A stretch of 64,000 nucleotides of DNA from Silene latifolia (lineage: Eukaryota; Streptophyta; Magnoliopsida; Caryophyllales; Caryophyllaceae): assembly GCF_048544455.1 (NCBI RefSeq), contig NC_133537.1, forward strand, positions 66,532,134-66,596,133, in the 5' to 3' direction. The position numbers were made by a program, and so were the translations under genes. Every line of letters begins with the position of its first letter. Within the stretch, counting starts at the first letter, position 1. Positions 1 through 12,849 of the stretch are shown here, piece by piece. Under the pieces are notes generated by a model. That model searched no databases. It was not told where the DNA came from and saw only the letters and a program-made list of their open reading frames with translations.

Positions 1-16
1 TGTACAAGTGTAAGTG

Positions 17-24
17 GCTAGAAG
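17..24. repeat. Left target-site duplication of the hAT MITE
   Basis: GCTAGAAG lies directly left of the element and is repeated exactly at 689-696 on the right. Confidence 0.9.
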
Positions 25-688
25 TAGAGGTGATCAAATGGCCCAAGCCCATTGGCCCGACCTGACCCAGCCCGCTTTTTTGAAGGGCTTAGGCCTTTTA
101 TTTTGGCCCAAAAAAGCCCATGGGCCGGCCCAAAAAAGCCTAATGTACATTTGGGTCGGGTTTGGGCCAAGCGTTTGGCCCAACTTTTGGCCCGGCCCGG
201 CCCATATTTATTAATTAAGGAATATTTTTCTTATAAAATTTGTTTAAGTAGCGTAAATTTTATATATAATTCCTTATAAACTCATGTATATATTTATTGA
301 GATTTAAAAGCGATGTTCACGTAACATAAATCATATCTACTAGATATGATTAAGCATTATAATGTGTCGATGATTGTCTTTTATTCTATTTTTGGAGATT
401 AATTCATATGTATTTCATCATACTTTGTACGATTTTTTATACTAAGTGCACATTTAAAGTACAAGTTGAAGGTATTATACTACTTATCTCGTTTGGTAAG
501 TCGTAAATTTTAGGGCCCGAAAAGCCCATATAGGCCCAAATCCCCGATTTAGCCCATAAAGGTCGGGCTTGGGCTCGCTAAATAGGCCCTCTCATTTGGC
601 CCGCTCCGGCCCAACCCGCACATGTGGGCCATTTTAATCATCCCGGCCCAGCCCAAGCCCGCATAGGCCCGGCCCATGATCAACTCTA
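25..688. mobile_element. Non-autonomous hAT transposon (MITE), 664 bp
   Basis: The left end begins TAGAGGTGATCA and the right end, read on the opposite strand, begins TAGAGTTGATCA, an inverted repeat of about 12 bases with one mismatch. Both sides carry the same 8-base target duplication, GCTAGAAG (17-24 and 689-696), the length typical of hAT elements. The subterminal 150-200 bases at each end are packed with GGCCC/GGGCC words, as seen in several plant hAT families and thought to bind transposase; the middle is AT-rich. There is no coding potential, so it would need transposase from elsewhere. Ends and duplication are intact, so the insertion looks fairly young. Confidence 0.9.
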
Positions 689-696
689 GCTAGAAG

Positions 697-2747
697 TCCA
701 CGTGTAAATGCTAGTGGCCAGAAGTCCACGTCTTTGAGAATATGAACAGTTGTTGATTTTAAAGCGGTTTTTTTAAAGGCAAATTTATTTGCGAATTGAT
801 TCTTGTTCACCTGAAGTAGAACAGTATAATTAATGAGATATGAAACTTGATCCATTCCTTAAAGTGAATGTGACATCTCATAAAGACTCTGTCTGTAGCA
901 GATATCGAGAATATGGCGTTATGACAAGCCTAATATTGCGGCCTTAATTGAGCCTAATAATGTGGCATTTGATGAGCCAAATAAAGTAGCCTTAATTGAG
1001 CTTAATGGCGTGACCTTATTGAGCCATATTCGTTTATCAAAAGAAATTTCTCTAAAAAGTCATGTGAGACTCATATATGCTCGAAATTTTGATATGAGAA
1101 AGAAGGGAAAAATATTTACGGTTAAAAATTTGACATTCACACTATGGCCTGAAGTTCATAGTGTTTGCGAGATAATGAAACTATGACCCAAAGTTCATAG
1201 AGTTTACAAATACTGAAATTATGATCGATTTAACCGACTGAGCAAAGGGAAATAATTTCTTAATCTGTTATTAAGAATTCGAAACTATGTACGAAGTAGT
1301 ATATTATATTAATTCTTGACTATTGCACGTTGATGAATGATTTAACTATTACACGTACCAATGTTGATTTCTTTGTTTACAAATAACCATGTTTCCAGTA
1401 GGCATCATCTTCTCTTATAAACAAATCTAAGATCTACATTCATACGCCTTTGTATTAATTAGCTATTAATAGTTTTGTGGATGTACGTATTTCAGCGTTT
1501 ATTGTTTTGTGGTTTAAGTCGGAGTTCCAATCTTTTAATTAATTCATTTGTTTATGTTTTCATGGTTATGCTTTGCTTAGTTTTAAGTTTTGAATGCAAA
1601 AATTTAATTTGTCTTACCTTAATTTTTATTTTTTAATTATGAGTGACGATTATCATGTTTTCATATTACAAACTTAATTGCTATAGATACTTTTGTGGGT
1701 CAACCACTGTAATCATGAAATAAATCTGAGTCTATATTAATTTTAATATCCAAATCCCCAAATACTTCGGAAAAACTTATATGCTCACTAAAGTTATAGT
1801 ACTCGTGTAATATTATCTTGTATAGTTATTAAAACTATATTGAATCTTGAGAAATGTGGATTTATAATTATTGATCTTATGATATATTTATGTTTTCTAT
1901 AGTAACATTGATGAGTCTTGCTTACATATATGAGACACCTGTTGTGTCCAATGTCACATCATTTATCTGGCCGGATTCTTAGAAAGTTGACATGAAATAA
2001 TTCAGATGTGACATAGTAATGCCACCCGGTTTCTTATTATACCCGTTTTGATAAACCTGAAGTTTATACCAAGGAAAATATAAGTGCTGAAACTCTCTCA
2101 TGTAAATTTATTAAAGCAAGACACTACACGAAAACTGAGTATATTTGATATTGGAGATCACAGTTTGATTATTATATGGAATCGTTAGTCTTCAAATTGG
2201 GCATTGTAATTCAGCACATTGAAAAACCAACTGCATAAGACAATTAAGGTGGTTATAATGATTTATTGCCGATTAAATCTATCTGGTATAGATAGTTTTT
2301 ACCACCTTAGGGGGAGAATGTTAAGGAAAAGCTGGTAAAAACAAACAAGTATATTATCCCCAACTAGACCTGAAGTTCAGTGGTTTGTTTTCAATATGAA
2401 ATACATCAAGTAGAGGTTCATGAAATTAGAAATGATGACATTCATTTGGTTATGAAGATGTATTATGATACCACTTTTATCACCTTATCAAAATGTGATA
2501 TGTTACATTAAAATCTATGATTTAATTATAGACAGTTTAGCCCTATATGTGGTATAGCGAGCTATACATTAGTCATAGAAAATATATGTAATGAAAAATT
2601 AGATTCTTGCCAAATTGAAGAATAAAGCACAAGTGAAATATAGTGTGAGAGTCATATCGGTTCACAAATGAAAATGGCAAGTTTGGGCAGTTGGTACTCC
2701 TATGGAGTAAAGAAATTTGGATGTCCTGAAAGTGACATAGATATTTG
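697..2747. other. Unassigned AT-rich stretch without a gene
   Basis: No reading frame of note on either strand. At 925-1025 a word like CCTTAATTGAGC(C/T)TAAT recurs loosely. At 2308-2322 TTAGGGGGAGAATGTT looks like a copia polypurine tract running into an LTR start, but no matching primer site or second LTR was found, so this may be the 3' remnant of an older copia element. The stretch ends where the copia LTR begins at 2748. Confidence 0.5.
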
Positions 2748-3783
2748 TGTTGGAGTGTGTGTCCTCAACAATGGTGCGATCACATTGTTGAAACTCATGA
2801 TAAGAATACGTAAGAGATGATTCATTTATATAAGTCAACTGATCAACATTAATCGGTAATGATTGGCCGACTAGAGTTTGACATTACTGTCGTTTTAACG
2901 GTGGTGACCAGTTGATCCCTTAAGGTCACTCCTAAAGGACGATTCCCTCAATTGTAAAGTTAATCGATTGTATGACGATACAGATTGATTAAATCCTTAA
3001 ATTGAACAAATTGATATTTATAAGAGATAATATTATATCTTATTGTAATTTGATTAAATAAGATTCAATTTAGTAATTACTATGTTATATTACTAAAATT
3101 GATTAATGTCAATGAAACATTTGAGATAAGAGAAATTAGTTAGCTATAATTACAAAATATTGTAGATTATATTAACTAGACTTAATATGACCCATTTTAT
3201 ATACATGTAATTTTGAATTACTTGTTAATTTGTTAATTATAATTTATTTAATATATAATGATATTTAATTTGTTAAATATGCATTATTATGCATAATGAC
3301 ATGTTACATGTCACATGTCACACAAATTACAAATGACAAGTTACAAAGATAAAATGGAGGTCCATTTTATGTGCTAAAACCGGTTTTATGGGGCTTGTAG
3401 TGTGATGATTGTTGTTCTTTTTCATGCAAACATACAACATGATTGCACTTACACCCTACTTCCTAGCCTATTGCATGGGTATGACAAAAATCATGAGCAT
3501 GCTAATAAAATAAGAATAATCCACACCCACTCACATAGGGAGCCGGTTTTGGTGTGTTAAAATGGACAATAAGTTGTTCATTTTATACACTTGATTCTTA
3601 TGAAAAATCTCTCTTATTCTCCTTCTTTCACAAAAATGGTTTTATGCTAAAAACTTGTTCAATAATTCTAATAATGTAAACATATTACTAGAGTAGTAAT
3701 AATAATAATAATATTAGAATTAAATTTAAGGTAAACTACATCTATTATCTAGTTAGTAATATTTGTAGGATTGTGGGATAGTC
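2748..3783 (+). repeat. 5' LTR of the copia backbone, first segment
   Basis: Begins TGTTGGAGTGTGTGTCC. The segment ends at the TAGTC duplication (3779-3783) where the gypsy-type element entered; the LTR continues at 10958. Confidence 0.7.
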
Positions 3784-5085
3784 TGTAACACCCCCATACT
3801 CCAAGTGCCTTACCAGGACCACTCAGGTATAAGGATGTCACCATCTCGGTTACCCGAGGCGTGATATTCATAAGACAATAACGAAACAACTTTAAAAGAA
3901 AATAAAGTTTAAAGTGATTACATAGCAATACCAAACTGATAAAAAGAAATACAAGATTCTCAGACGGTCTACTGCTAAAACTATCAAAGCTATAAAACAT
4001 CGTCTGACACAGCGGAAGACTTCTAACTGCCACGTGATGACTCATCCCAACTATCCCATACGCGTCATATCATACCGCTCAATAATCGCTCACCACCCCG
4101 AATGGATCACCACAGTTTTAAAACATTTAAACGGGTCATGACTAATCACACAACTCAATATATCAACAATAAGATAAAATGATGACTTAATCTGTCACAC
4201 ACACACACTGATCACGCCAATTCCAATCATCTCAATCATCGATCGTCCCTTTGGACCACCGCCGGTGGGGACCGCACCGTACCCACCAAATCCCCGCTCC
4301 TCATAATGAGCGATAACCCTGTCCATTAATGTGCACATCCCTTTTGTGGCGGGTTCCACAGAAGGCGAAACTAGGGCGTGGAGCCACTCCCGCAAGTGAC
4401 CCCACTCAGCCGAGGACACGCCTCGAGAACCATAGACAAACAATCACAATCACAATCACAGCCGTCACAATACAATTACTATATCAAACAATCAATCTCA
4501 ACACATCAACAATCATCCCATTATGGGACTAATACTGAGTAGGAAATCCTACCTGGAACAGCAACACAATCAGACGGTATAATCACATAATTACTAACAA
4601 TCACAAAACTAACACAAAACCCCCAACCCCAAAATTAGGGTTTAACGAAACTTGACGAAATACTATAAAATTGGTATGTAGATCTTACCCTCGACGCAAG
4701 GATCACAAAGGTATAAAGAACGATGGAATCCGACCTCTCAAGCTCCGGGATTTGTCAACAACACGGATGAATGCGAAGAACGTAACTTGAATCTCCCTTT
4801 TAATGTTATTAGGTTTGTAAAAGTGTATTATGAAAGTGACGGAAAGATTTATATATTAATCCGTGTTATTAACAAAACCCGTCGAATTATCACTCGCTAA
4901 CCGAGCTACTCGATCGAGTAGCTAAGGTACTCGATCGAGTGCCCCCTTACTCGATCGAGTATCCTAGTTACTCGATCGAGTACCCAACAGGTCAGAAACT
5001 ATTTTAAAACGCAACTCACCCTTACTCGACAGAGTAAGGCCTACTCGATAGAGTACCCAAAGACTCATAAATACGAAGTATTACA
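3784..5085 (-). repeat. 3' LTR (left copy) of the nested gypsy-type element
   Basis: Begins TGTAACACCCCCATACTCC on the plus strand and ends TTACA; closely matched by 9610-10957. Contains a TACTCGATCGAGTA cluster near its right end. Confidence 0.88.
4906..5056. repeat. Cluster of TACTCGATCGAGTA palindromes (left LTR)
   Basis: Four copies of the perfect 14-base palindrome or close variants lie 8-12 bases apart, then two decayed copies (ACTCGACAGAGTA, ACTCGATAGAGTA). Matching cluster in the other LTR at 10777-10929 and an internal one at 8431-8602. Confidence 0.9.
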
Positions 5086-5100
5086 GTCTTCCCTCCTTAA
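5086..5100 (-). promoter_or_regulatory. Polypurine tract of the nested gypsy-type element
   Basis: Minus strand reads TTAAGGAGGGAAGAC immediately before the LTR, a purine-rich primer for plus-strand synthesis. Confidence 0.75.
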
Positions 5101-5393
5101 AAAGAACTTCGTCCCCGAATTTCAACCCATACATAAAAACAAACATACTAACTCGGTCAAGACGCAACAAAGCTACTAAGAACTCAAAACAAAACCCCAA
5201 CTTACAGAACATGAAACCATGAACTCTTAACACCAACTCTACCAACTATTCCTACCTCCACACCTCGCTCACGATGTCGTATCAACTACATCATAAACTC
5301 TCCCGACACTAACTCCATACATAACCAACTAGCTCCTTAATACATCATCCAGGGCCAATCCAATATCAAAATACCCATAACATCAAACGGAAT

Positions 5394-5434
5394 GTTACAT
5401 TCTACCACCCTTAAAAGGAACTTCGTCCTCGAAG
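5394..5434 (-). other. Second polypurine-like signature inside the gypsy-type element
   Basis: On the minus strand GAGGACGAAGTTCC is followed by TTTTAAGGGTGGTAGAATG, the same layout as the true tract at 5086-5110 (GGGGACGAAGTTC then TTTTTAAGGAGGGAAGAC). It probably marks the 3' end of a related element incorporated by recombination or template switching. No LTR follows it. Confidence 0.55.
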
Positions 5435-8400
5435 TTTACTTACACTCATAAACATCATCACGCCACTATCAAAACTCTCGAACTCCTAAACATCACACTA
5501 CTACAAGCACGGCCATGGCCTTTTAACAACATCAACCACAAAACAAATCCCTCCTTTACGCTATGCTAACACTCTACTTCCAATTATTTTACAACATGCG
5601 CAACCATGAAACTCACTTTTATCGCATCCTACTCCGCTTAAGACAAATGTTACGTCCTCGTAACTCACTAATACTAAATCCTTAGTGAAATCATCTCATC
5701 CTCCTCATCACCACCACATGTCAAAGATAACCGCCTATAACCTCATTTCTATAACCGTTCCTATTTCCAAGGCTTTCTTACTTAAACAGTTCTCATACTT
5801 CAATTCACTCTGCACTCCATTTAACTAATACCGCAAAACCCTTAGCATAACCAATACTCCAACTCTTCCACATTACCCCAACATGACATACCTCTCTATA
5901 TAGACTATATAAAACTTATATCGCCAAAAGCATAACTCACGATCCACACGTGTTGCGTACACTCACACAAGATCCTCAAGTTCTTTTCTTTCATCACTGC
6001 AAAACTCATACATGACTTAACAAGACACTAAATCCAAACACCCTTCCCTCACTGGCCCAACGAAAGATTAAAACCACTTGCAGCTTTCAGATCATTACCA
6101 CACATGTTCTACGAATCACTTGTCATGACTATGTGCACCGATGTCTCATCTACAACAAGGTCAAATGTTCTGTACAACCTCTTACAACTGTGCCCTATCA
6201 ACAGAAAATCACTATACCATCACAACAACAAAACATACACAACTTTCTCCCATATCATACTCTACCCTCACACCCAAGTTGAAACTGGTAAGAAATATCA
6301 ACAAACAAAACAACAGTCTACATGTTCAACCAAAACTCACAAAGAACAACAGCAAACAAAACAACTGGTATGCACTTTCGAAAACTCGTATCATAATCAT
6401 CCCGCCTACTCCACCACAACCGGCGACGGCATCACAACACCGTCACCAACAACCGCACCGCAGTGTGAAAATACCCGCATCATAACACGAAGTACCGTGC
6501 CCGGATCACCACCCGAGGCACCACAACCGCACCGATAGACATCACAACTTACTCAAACCCATAAACACTGACTCAGCATAACTTCTCAGACAAGAAAACT
6601 TACTCAAATCCACTTTATTAAATCACAACGCAACATATTATATGGATAAACAGATAAGCATCTCATGAACATCATCTCCACCATTTCACGGAATACGCAT
6701 GTGTTGTCAATACACCTAAAATTATAACTAGCCATGCCAAATCAATCAAATTATTACCTTTTTAGCCTCATTCCATCAGATTGTCGTACCCTACATATAT
6801 CACAAACATTCATATAACATCTTTATAACTATCACACCATACCGCTTCTCGTGAGGTCAGAACCTCACACAAACATTTATACACATCATAGACCCATAAT
6901 CACATCCAACTAGTCAATCCTGATCACGTATGTTACCACTCGATAAAGGTTACCTGTCGCCCGAGCTTAACTCATATGCCCCTCATAACATATTTTCCCA
7001 TTCGCATAACCATCACCTCATGCCATACCATTAATATTCAACCACTAGCGCTCGCCTCATATAACCACATCCTATACTCCCTTACAACCATACATATCAA
7101 TCCGGCCTTTGTAAAATCAACCTCTCTAGGACTGCTGTTTTTCTTATCTATCATCACCCTTAACCACTAGTGACAACACCACAATACCACCACTGCTCGT
7201 ATATCCAACTTCTTATACTCATATCAAAACAACACGGTTTTTCTCCTATCTTTGGTTAACATCCCCAAATAAAGAACATCAAACCCATCAACAAAATTAC
7301 CTCAACGTTATTCCCAATATTATATTAATTGTATCGTCATCTAACTTTCCACCAAAATTCTCATATCGTGCAGATATTCTACCAACTTCTTATTCCCTTA
7401 ATTCCTCAAAACCCATGAATAATCATGTTGTCCCGAGACTCCTATGTAACCGTTAACTCAAATCCTCATGATAGTATCATACTTCTTGATGATTCCTTAC
7501 TTTTATATCACATAACTCCGGTCAACAGTTTTCCTAGTTTTACTCCCCTCATTCTTTTCTTTTACTCTCGACAAAATCAATTAACCATAAAACTCCTTAT
7601 TACTTCTTCTTAACTCTTTAGTGTTCCGGTTGCTTTCTCATTGCTCCAAGACTCACATCCCATTATTTATATCGATATCATCTCATTCTTTCTTACCATG
7701 GATCTTCTCTTATTATGCTATCACTCACACTTGCCACTAATTTATCCATAAAATCAACGTTCACTGTTCAAACAATTGCATCTCCTTCGTACATCTCTAG
7801 AAATCAAAATTTATTTCATACCGTTAAATGCCCAAAGAAATCACACGTAGTTCCACCTCTTAATAAACCAAATCTTCCAAACTCACTCACTGTCTACAAA
7901 TCCACCTCGCAACATGTCTCCATAAAGTTCACTATATACCACTATTCTCAACCCCTTTTAAAACGAACTTTCACTACTTATATTCTTGACTCACTCGACT
8001 CCTAACCATCTCCCTCCATAATTCTTTACACATCTCAAGTTGCCACTATCCACATCCTTACTCTCAATCCTTTCATTCTCACGTTCCTTAGACTCACATC
8101 ATCCCTTGTCCATATTCACTTACTTTTTACATTACTCAACATACAAACATATCACTCATCTCATCTCACAAAACATGCTCTATGTCTCTATAAACCTTAC
8201 CAATCTTCCTTTTCTTTTTCCACTATCTATCACAACACATATAACTCATGTCCTCCAACCGAACTCCTACTCACTACAGGTGCCACTCACTACACCATAA
8301 GATTGGGTAACTTACGTATAAAGACCAACATACATGTAAAACAATGCATAAAGAAGCAAAATAACAACTTTGAATTAAACATAATATGCAACGAATGTCA
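5435..8400 (-). other. G-poor interior of the gypsy-type element, no gene
   Basis: The plus strand is made mostly of A, C and T with few G over about 3 kb (the minus strand is C-poor). The open frames here (such as 6104-6538, 7715-8005, 8040-8300) follow from the rarity of G, which removes TAG and TGA stops; their products are low-complexity Thr/Ser/His/Ile strings with no known motif. I see no gene. Confidence 0.7.
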
Positions 8401-8430
8401 AAAGATAAGCATATGACCCAAAACAGGGGT

Positions 8431-8602
8431 CACTAGATCGAGTACCGGCTACTCGATCGAGTAAAGGACTTACTCGATCGAGTAGGTGAAGATCAGAAGC
8501 ACGTAAAATAAATCACCAGGGCTACTCGATCGAGTAACTAACGTACTCGATCGAGTTCCCCCTTACTCGATCGAGTACCAAGGCTACTCGATCGAGTACC
8601 CC
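8431..8602. repeat. Internal cluster of TACTCGATCGAGTA palindromes
   Basis: About seven copies or near copies, several spaced as in the LTR clusters, though this lies in the interior. The rest of the interior to 9590 is AT-rich and without a gene. Confidence 0.88.
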
Positions 8603-9590
8603 AATTCTCAGCACTGTCCAGTTTTCGTAAAACAGTCATAACTCACTCATTACTTGGTCGTTTTGGGCGTGTGACCTACCGTTAGAATCGTAAAAGGACA
8701 AGCTATCACCTCCAATTGGAATCACATCAAAATCATTTATGCATCTCAAGTTATAACAGTTTAAAGACAACCTCTTTATAATCGAAAAAACACAACTACT
8801 TGATTTTACTTCCAAACAACTTAAACAACAACCAAGCAAACAAAACCAGTCCAAAACTCATAAAACCAGTATTCATAATCATATGTTACTATTTTCAAAA
8901 ATCAAGCAACAACATCCATCATGCACATATATTATTTAACTCATTAGTCATGTACTAACCGCATACTTTAAATTTTATAACTTTTCGTAAAACAACATTC
9001 TCATACATTACAAATCCTATTTCCATGTTACTAATACAACAACATTACACAATCCATTACCCACATAAACATGCTCCACACATGAATTTCATATTCTTAT
9101 GCAATTACTTACTTAATCTCTTCCAACCAATTCATCCATTACAGCTACACACTTCTTACAACATATACACATGAACAATCGTGGACAAGTACATAAACTT
9201 ATCATACAACTCTATGCAAACAAAATATACGTATACAACACAACATTTATATTCACGTGTTATTATTATGTCACATTATGAATCATCCATCATGCTTTTC
9301 ATTCCAACAACGGTTCTATATGCCTCATCAATCTTTCTTTCATATTCTCAACTTTCTACTCCAAACATCCAACAATTACACATACTTCATCACATCCACA
9401 CACAAGCTAACAAACAACACATATGACCTTGACATACACCCCCTCATGTGACCGGTTCAAAATTGTAGGGCGAGTTCGCTACTTTAGGACGTCTCCCAAG
9501 TCTTTGCATTAGCTCCTACAACCTTTACCCCGGGTTCATTTTTATTAGACTCCCTAGGTTCATTAGATTCATTGGTTACAAGTTTCAGGA

Positions 9591-9608
9591 TCGTCGCCCT
9601 GATACCAT
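9591..9608 (-). promoter_or_regulatory. Primer binding site of the nested gypsy-type element
   Basis: Minus strand reads TGGTATCAGGGCGACGA directly after the LTR end, resembling the initiator tRNA-Met site TGGTATCAGAGC with one difference in the core. This fixes the orientation. Confidence 0.75.
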
Positions 9609-9609
9609 T

Positions 9610-10957
9610 TGTAACACCCCCATACTCCAAGTGCCTTACCAGGACCACTCAGGTATAAGGATGCCACCATCTCGGTTACCCGAGGCGTGATATTCATAAG
9701 ACAATAACGAAACAACTTTAAAAGAAAATAAAGTTTAAAGGGATTACATAGCAATACCAAACTGATAAAAAGAAATACAAGATTCTCAGACGGTCTACTG
9801 CTAAAACTATCAAAGCTATAAAACATCGTCTGACACAGCGGAAGACTTCTAACTGCCACGTGATGACTCATCCCAGCTATCCCATACGCGTCATATCATA
9901 TCTGCTCAATAACTGCTCACCACCCCCGAATGGATCACCACAGTTTTTAAAACATTTAACCGGGGTCAGTACTAATCACACAACTCAATATATCAACAAT
10001 AAGATAAACAGACAGCTTAACTATCACACACACACTGTCACGCCAATTCCAATCATCTCAATCACTGACTGTCCACTAGACCAGCCCTACCAGTGGGGGA
10101 CCGCAGCCGTACCCACCAAATCCCCGCTCCTCATAATGAGCGATAACCCTATCCATTAATGTGCACATCCCTTCGTGGCGGGTTCCATGAAGGAGAAACT
10201 AGGGCGTGAAGCCACCCCGCAAGTGACCCCACTCACCGAGGACACGCTCGAGAACCATAGACAAACAATCACAATCACAATCACAGTCGTCACAATACAA
10301 TTACTATATCAAACAATCAATCTCAACACATCAACAATCATCCCATTATGGGACTAATGCTGAGTAGGAAATCCTACCGGAATAAAGAACACAATCGACG
10401 GTCTCAACAGTGTATCACAAATCCTTTTCTACGAATCCTCCTCCTAACATATAATCACATAATTACTAACAATCACAAAACTAACACAAAACCCCCAATC
10501 CCAAAATTAGGGTTTAACGAAACTTGACGAAATACTATAAAATTGGTATGTAGATCTTACCCTCGACGCAAGGATCACAAAGGTATAAAGAACGATGGAA
10601 TCCGACCTCTCAGGCTCCGGGATTTATCAACAACACGGATGAATGCGAAGAACGTAACTTGAATCTCCCTTTTAATGTTATTAGGTTTGTAAAAGTGTAT
10701 TATGAAAGTGACGGAAAGATTTATATATTAATCCATGTTATTAACAAAACCCGTCGAATTATCACTCGCTAACCGAGCTACTCGATCGAGTAGCTAAGGT
10801 ACTCGATCGAGTGCCCCCTTACTCGATCGAGTATCCTAGTTACTCGATCGAGTACCCAACAAGTCAGAAACTATTTTAAAACGCAACTCACCCTTATTCG
10901 ACAGAGTAAGACCTACTCGATAGAGTACCCAAAGACTCATAAATACGGAGTATTACA
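9610..10957 (-). repeat. 5' LTR (right copy) of the nested gypsy-type element
   Basis: Same start and end as 3784-5085 and slightly longer. The primer binding site follows it on the minus strand. Confidence 0.88.
10777..10929. repeat. Cluster of TACTCGATCGAGTA palindromes (right LTR)
   Basis: Same order and spacing as 4906-5056, as expected for the paired LTR. Confidence 0.9.
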
Positions 10958-11212
10958 TAGTCTTGAAGCAATTGAAAGGAGCTTCTCATACTATTGAGAC
11001 AAGGGGATCATCCAATTACTTTGAGCTCAAGAACAAGTAAAGGAAGGTGTCCTTACTTGTGCCCATTTTTGTCTCATCACCATTGTAAGAAAACCGTTTT
11101 CTCCTCATTTTTGTTTTAAGTTATGCATGCACTAGATTCACAAAGACTAAATCAATGGTTAATTTAGATCTAATTAAAATGAGTTTAATTAAGGGGTTAA
11201 TGAATCCTTTCA
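10958..11212 (+). repeat. 5' LTR of the copia backbone, second segment
   Basis: Starts with the second TAGTC (10958-10962) and ends CA at 11212, two bases before the tRNA-Met primer site. Together with 2748-3783 it makes one LTR of about 1.29 kb. Confidence 0.7.
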
Positions 11213-11214
11213 AG

Positions 11215-11226
11215 TGGTATCAGAGC
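11215..11226 (+). promoter_or_regulatory. Primer binding site of the copia backbone (initiator tRNA-Met)
   Basis: TGGTATCAGAGC is complementary to the 3' end of plant initiator tRNA-Met, the usual primer of copia elements, and sits two bases after the LTR end. Confidence 0.85.
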
Positions 11227-12783
11227 ATTTGGTTGTTGCATGCATAATCGGTTTGGTTTTTCCGAGTTAAATGTAACTTAATTAAAACTAAAATTTGTGA
11301 TTTATAAGGATAAAGCCACGAAAATTTTTTTCATGTAATACATTCTGGTCCTTAAATATATTTAGGTTGTTTTGATGATTTTTGGTAATTTTTGCTCATT
11401 TTAAATAATTTTTAATGATTTTATTACATTTTAGTGAGTAAAATGATATTTAAAATGCTAAAATTAGCTAGACTTAGTTTCTGACCTTGAAATTTTTATA
11501 TGACCTCACATGCATATTTTACTTATTGTATGTAAAATTTAGTATTAATTTGATTTATTTTGCATGATTTATGATTTTTATGTGATAAAAATGAAATAAA
11601 TGGAGGTACAATGGTTAAAAATAGTTAAACTTCGAAACAGGCCATGAAATTTTAGTATGTTGTCACACGCATGTTTTACTCATTGTGTGTAAAATTTGAG
11701 ATGAACTTGGTTCATTTTGCATGATTTATGAATTTTTAGAGTAAAAATGACATAAATAGTGACTATTTTAGCAAAAATAGCTAAAACGAATTACATGGCA
11801 TGATAAAATTATTTTAGGTTGCATAATTATCCCACATTTTAGATCTAAAGTTGGAACATTTATTAGAATAATTTTCATATGCTTTAGATGTTTTATTTGA
11901 TAAAACCGATAAATAGCAACCATATTTTCTCGAAATAAATTCGAAAAGTTTAATCTTGATTTTTGACATTATGAATGTCATGTAATTATTCCAGAATATT
12001 CAAAAATTTAAAATTCAAATTTTAAAATTATTGTAATTAAATTTGGATTTATTTCATAAAAGGTTATGATTTTAATGTCAAAATGAGCATAAATGTTATA
12101 TCAAGTTGAATTATTGTCAAAAATTGAGTAATGACTAATTTTTGAGTCCTAAAAGGTTAGGATAATTAACTTTGACTAAAATGTGATTTTAGTTTTATTT
12201 TGTGATTTTTATAAATTAAAGATCGCGAATATCCATAAAATCGGATTATATTTACGATATAAATTTAAATAGGGCGATTTGGCACATAGCTTGGCATATT
12301 TGACAGATATATTAATGCTGAAATTTTTATTGATGAATGTCATATTTCATTTATATAATTTTGTATTATGTAATTTTATCTTAGTATGACCTTAGTTTTA
12401 ATCGATATTACCCGTAATGTAAGGGAATATTGATTCGGTTGTAATTTAATGTGATCTCGTATCACTTTTATTTTGTTTCATTAGATTATTTTTTACAAAT
12501 GTATAATAGGAAGTATAATGTACATTTTATTATTTATTATTTGTAATTTCGAAGTTTCTTCAAGACGGTGCCATTCGGAAAGGCGTTCTGATGAAGACGG
12601 TGTTCTTGAGAGGCGTGCCACTTGAAGTTCAAGGGAACAATGAAGTTGGTTTCCGAGTATGTAATAGAATATAAGATTTTATATTTTAGGAAATGCCATA
12701 CTAGGAAATTTGTTTTCTTTAATTGCTTTGCATTTTTCTTTATATGTTACATGCATTGCCAAATCATCATTAACATCACATGC
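11227..12783 (+). other. Copia leader, first copy
   Basis: AT-rich untranslated leader after the primer site, without a reading frame. From 11497 to 12783 it is repeated at 21431-22717 with few differences. It ends at a (TA)n microsatellite that served as insertion target. Confidence 0.75.
11497..12783 (+). repeat. Direct repeat of the copia leader, unit 1
   Basis: About 1,287 bases beginning TATATGACCTCACATGC; the partner is 21431-22717. Both run into (TA)n at the right end, and different transposons occupy the two microsatellites. Confidence 0.9.

Positions 12784-12846
<63 letters not shown>
12784..12846. repeat. (TA)n microsatellite, copy 1 of the leader
   Basis: About 60 bases of alternating T and A, broken by the Helitron that starts at 12847. 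Confidence 0.95.

Positions 12847-12849
<3 letters not shown>

Larger units (their letters stand above)
3784..10957 (-). mobile_element. Non-coding Ty3/gypsy-type LTR retrotransposon nested in the copia LTR
   Basis: Two direct LTRs (3784-5085 and 9610-10957) flank a 4.5-kb interior and the whole is bordered by the 5-base duplication TAGTC (3779-3783 and 10958-10962). The primer site lies next to the right-hand LTR on the minus strand and the polypurine tract next to the left-hand LTR, so the element reads right to left. The sequence before the polypurine tract (GGGGACGAAGTTC on the minus strand) is typical of the end of chromovirus-like gypsy elements. No gag, protease, reverse transcriptase or integrase can be recognised, so it is a large non-autonomous derivative. 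The LTRs are closely similar apart from small gaps, suggesting modest age. It looks structurally whole. Confidence 0.88.

Noticed and set aside
2308-2322. 3' end of a second copia element
   Set aside because: The polypurine-like word is suggestive, but no LTR pair, primer site or coding trace supports an element here.
6104-6538. Open frames in the G-poor interior of the gypsy-type element
   Set aside because: Lack of G removes two of three stop codons. The products are low-complexity and the frames lie on the strand opposite to the element's sense.
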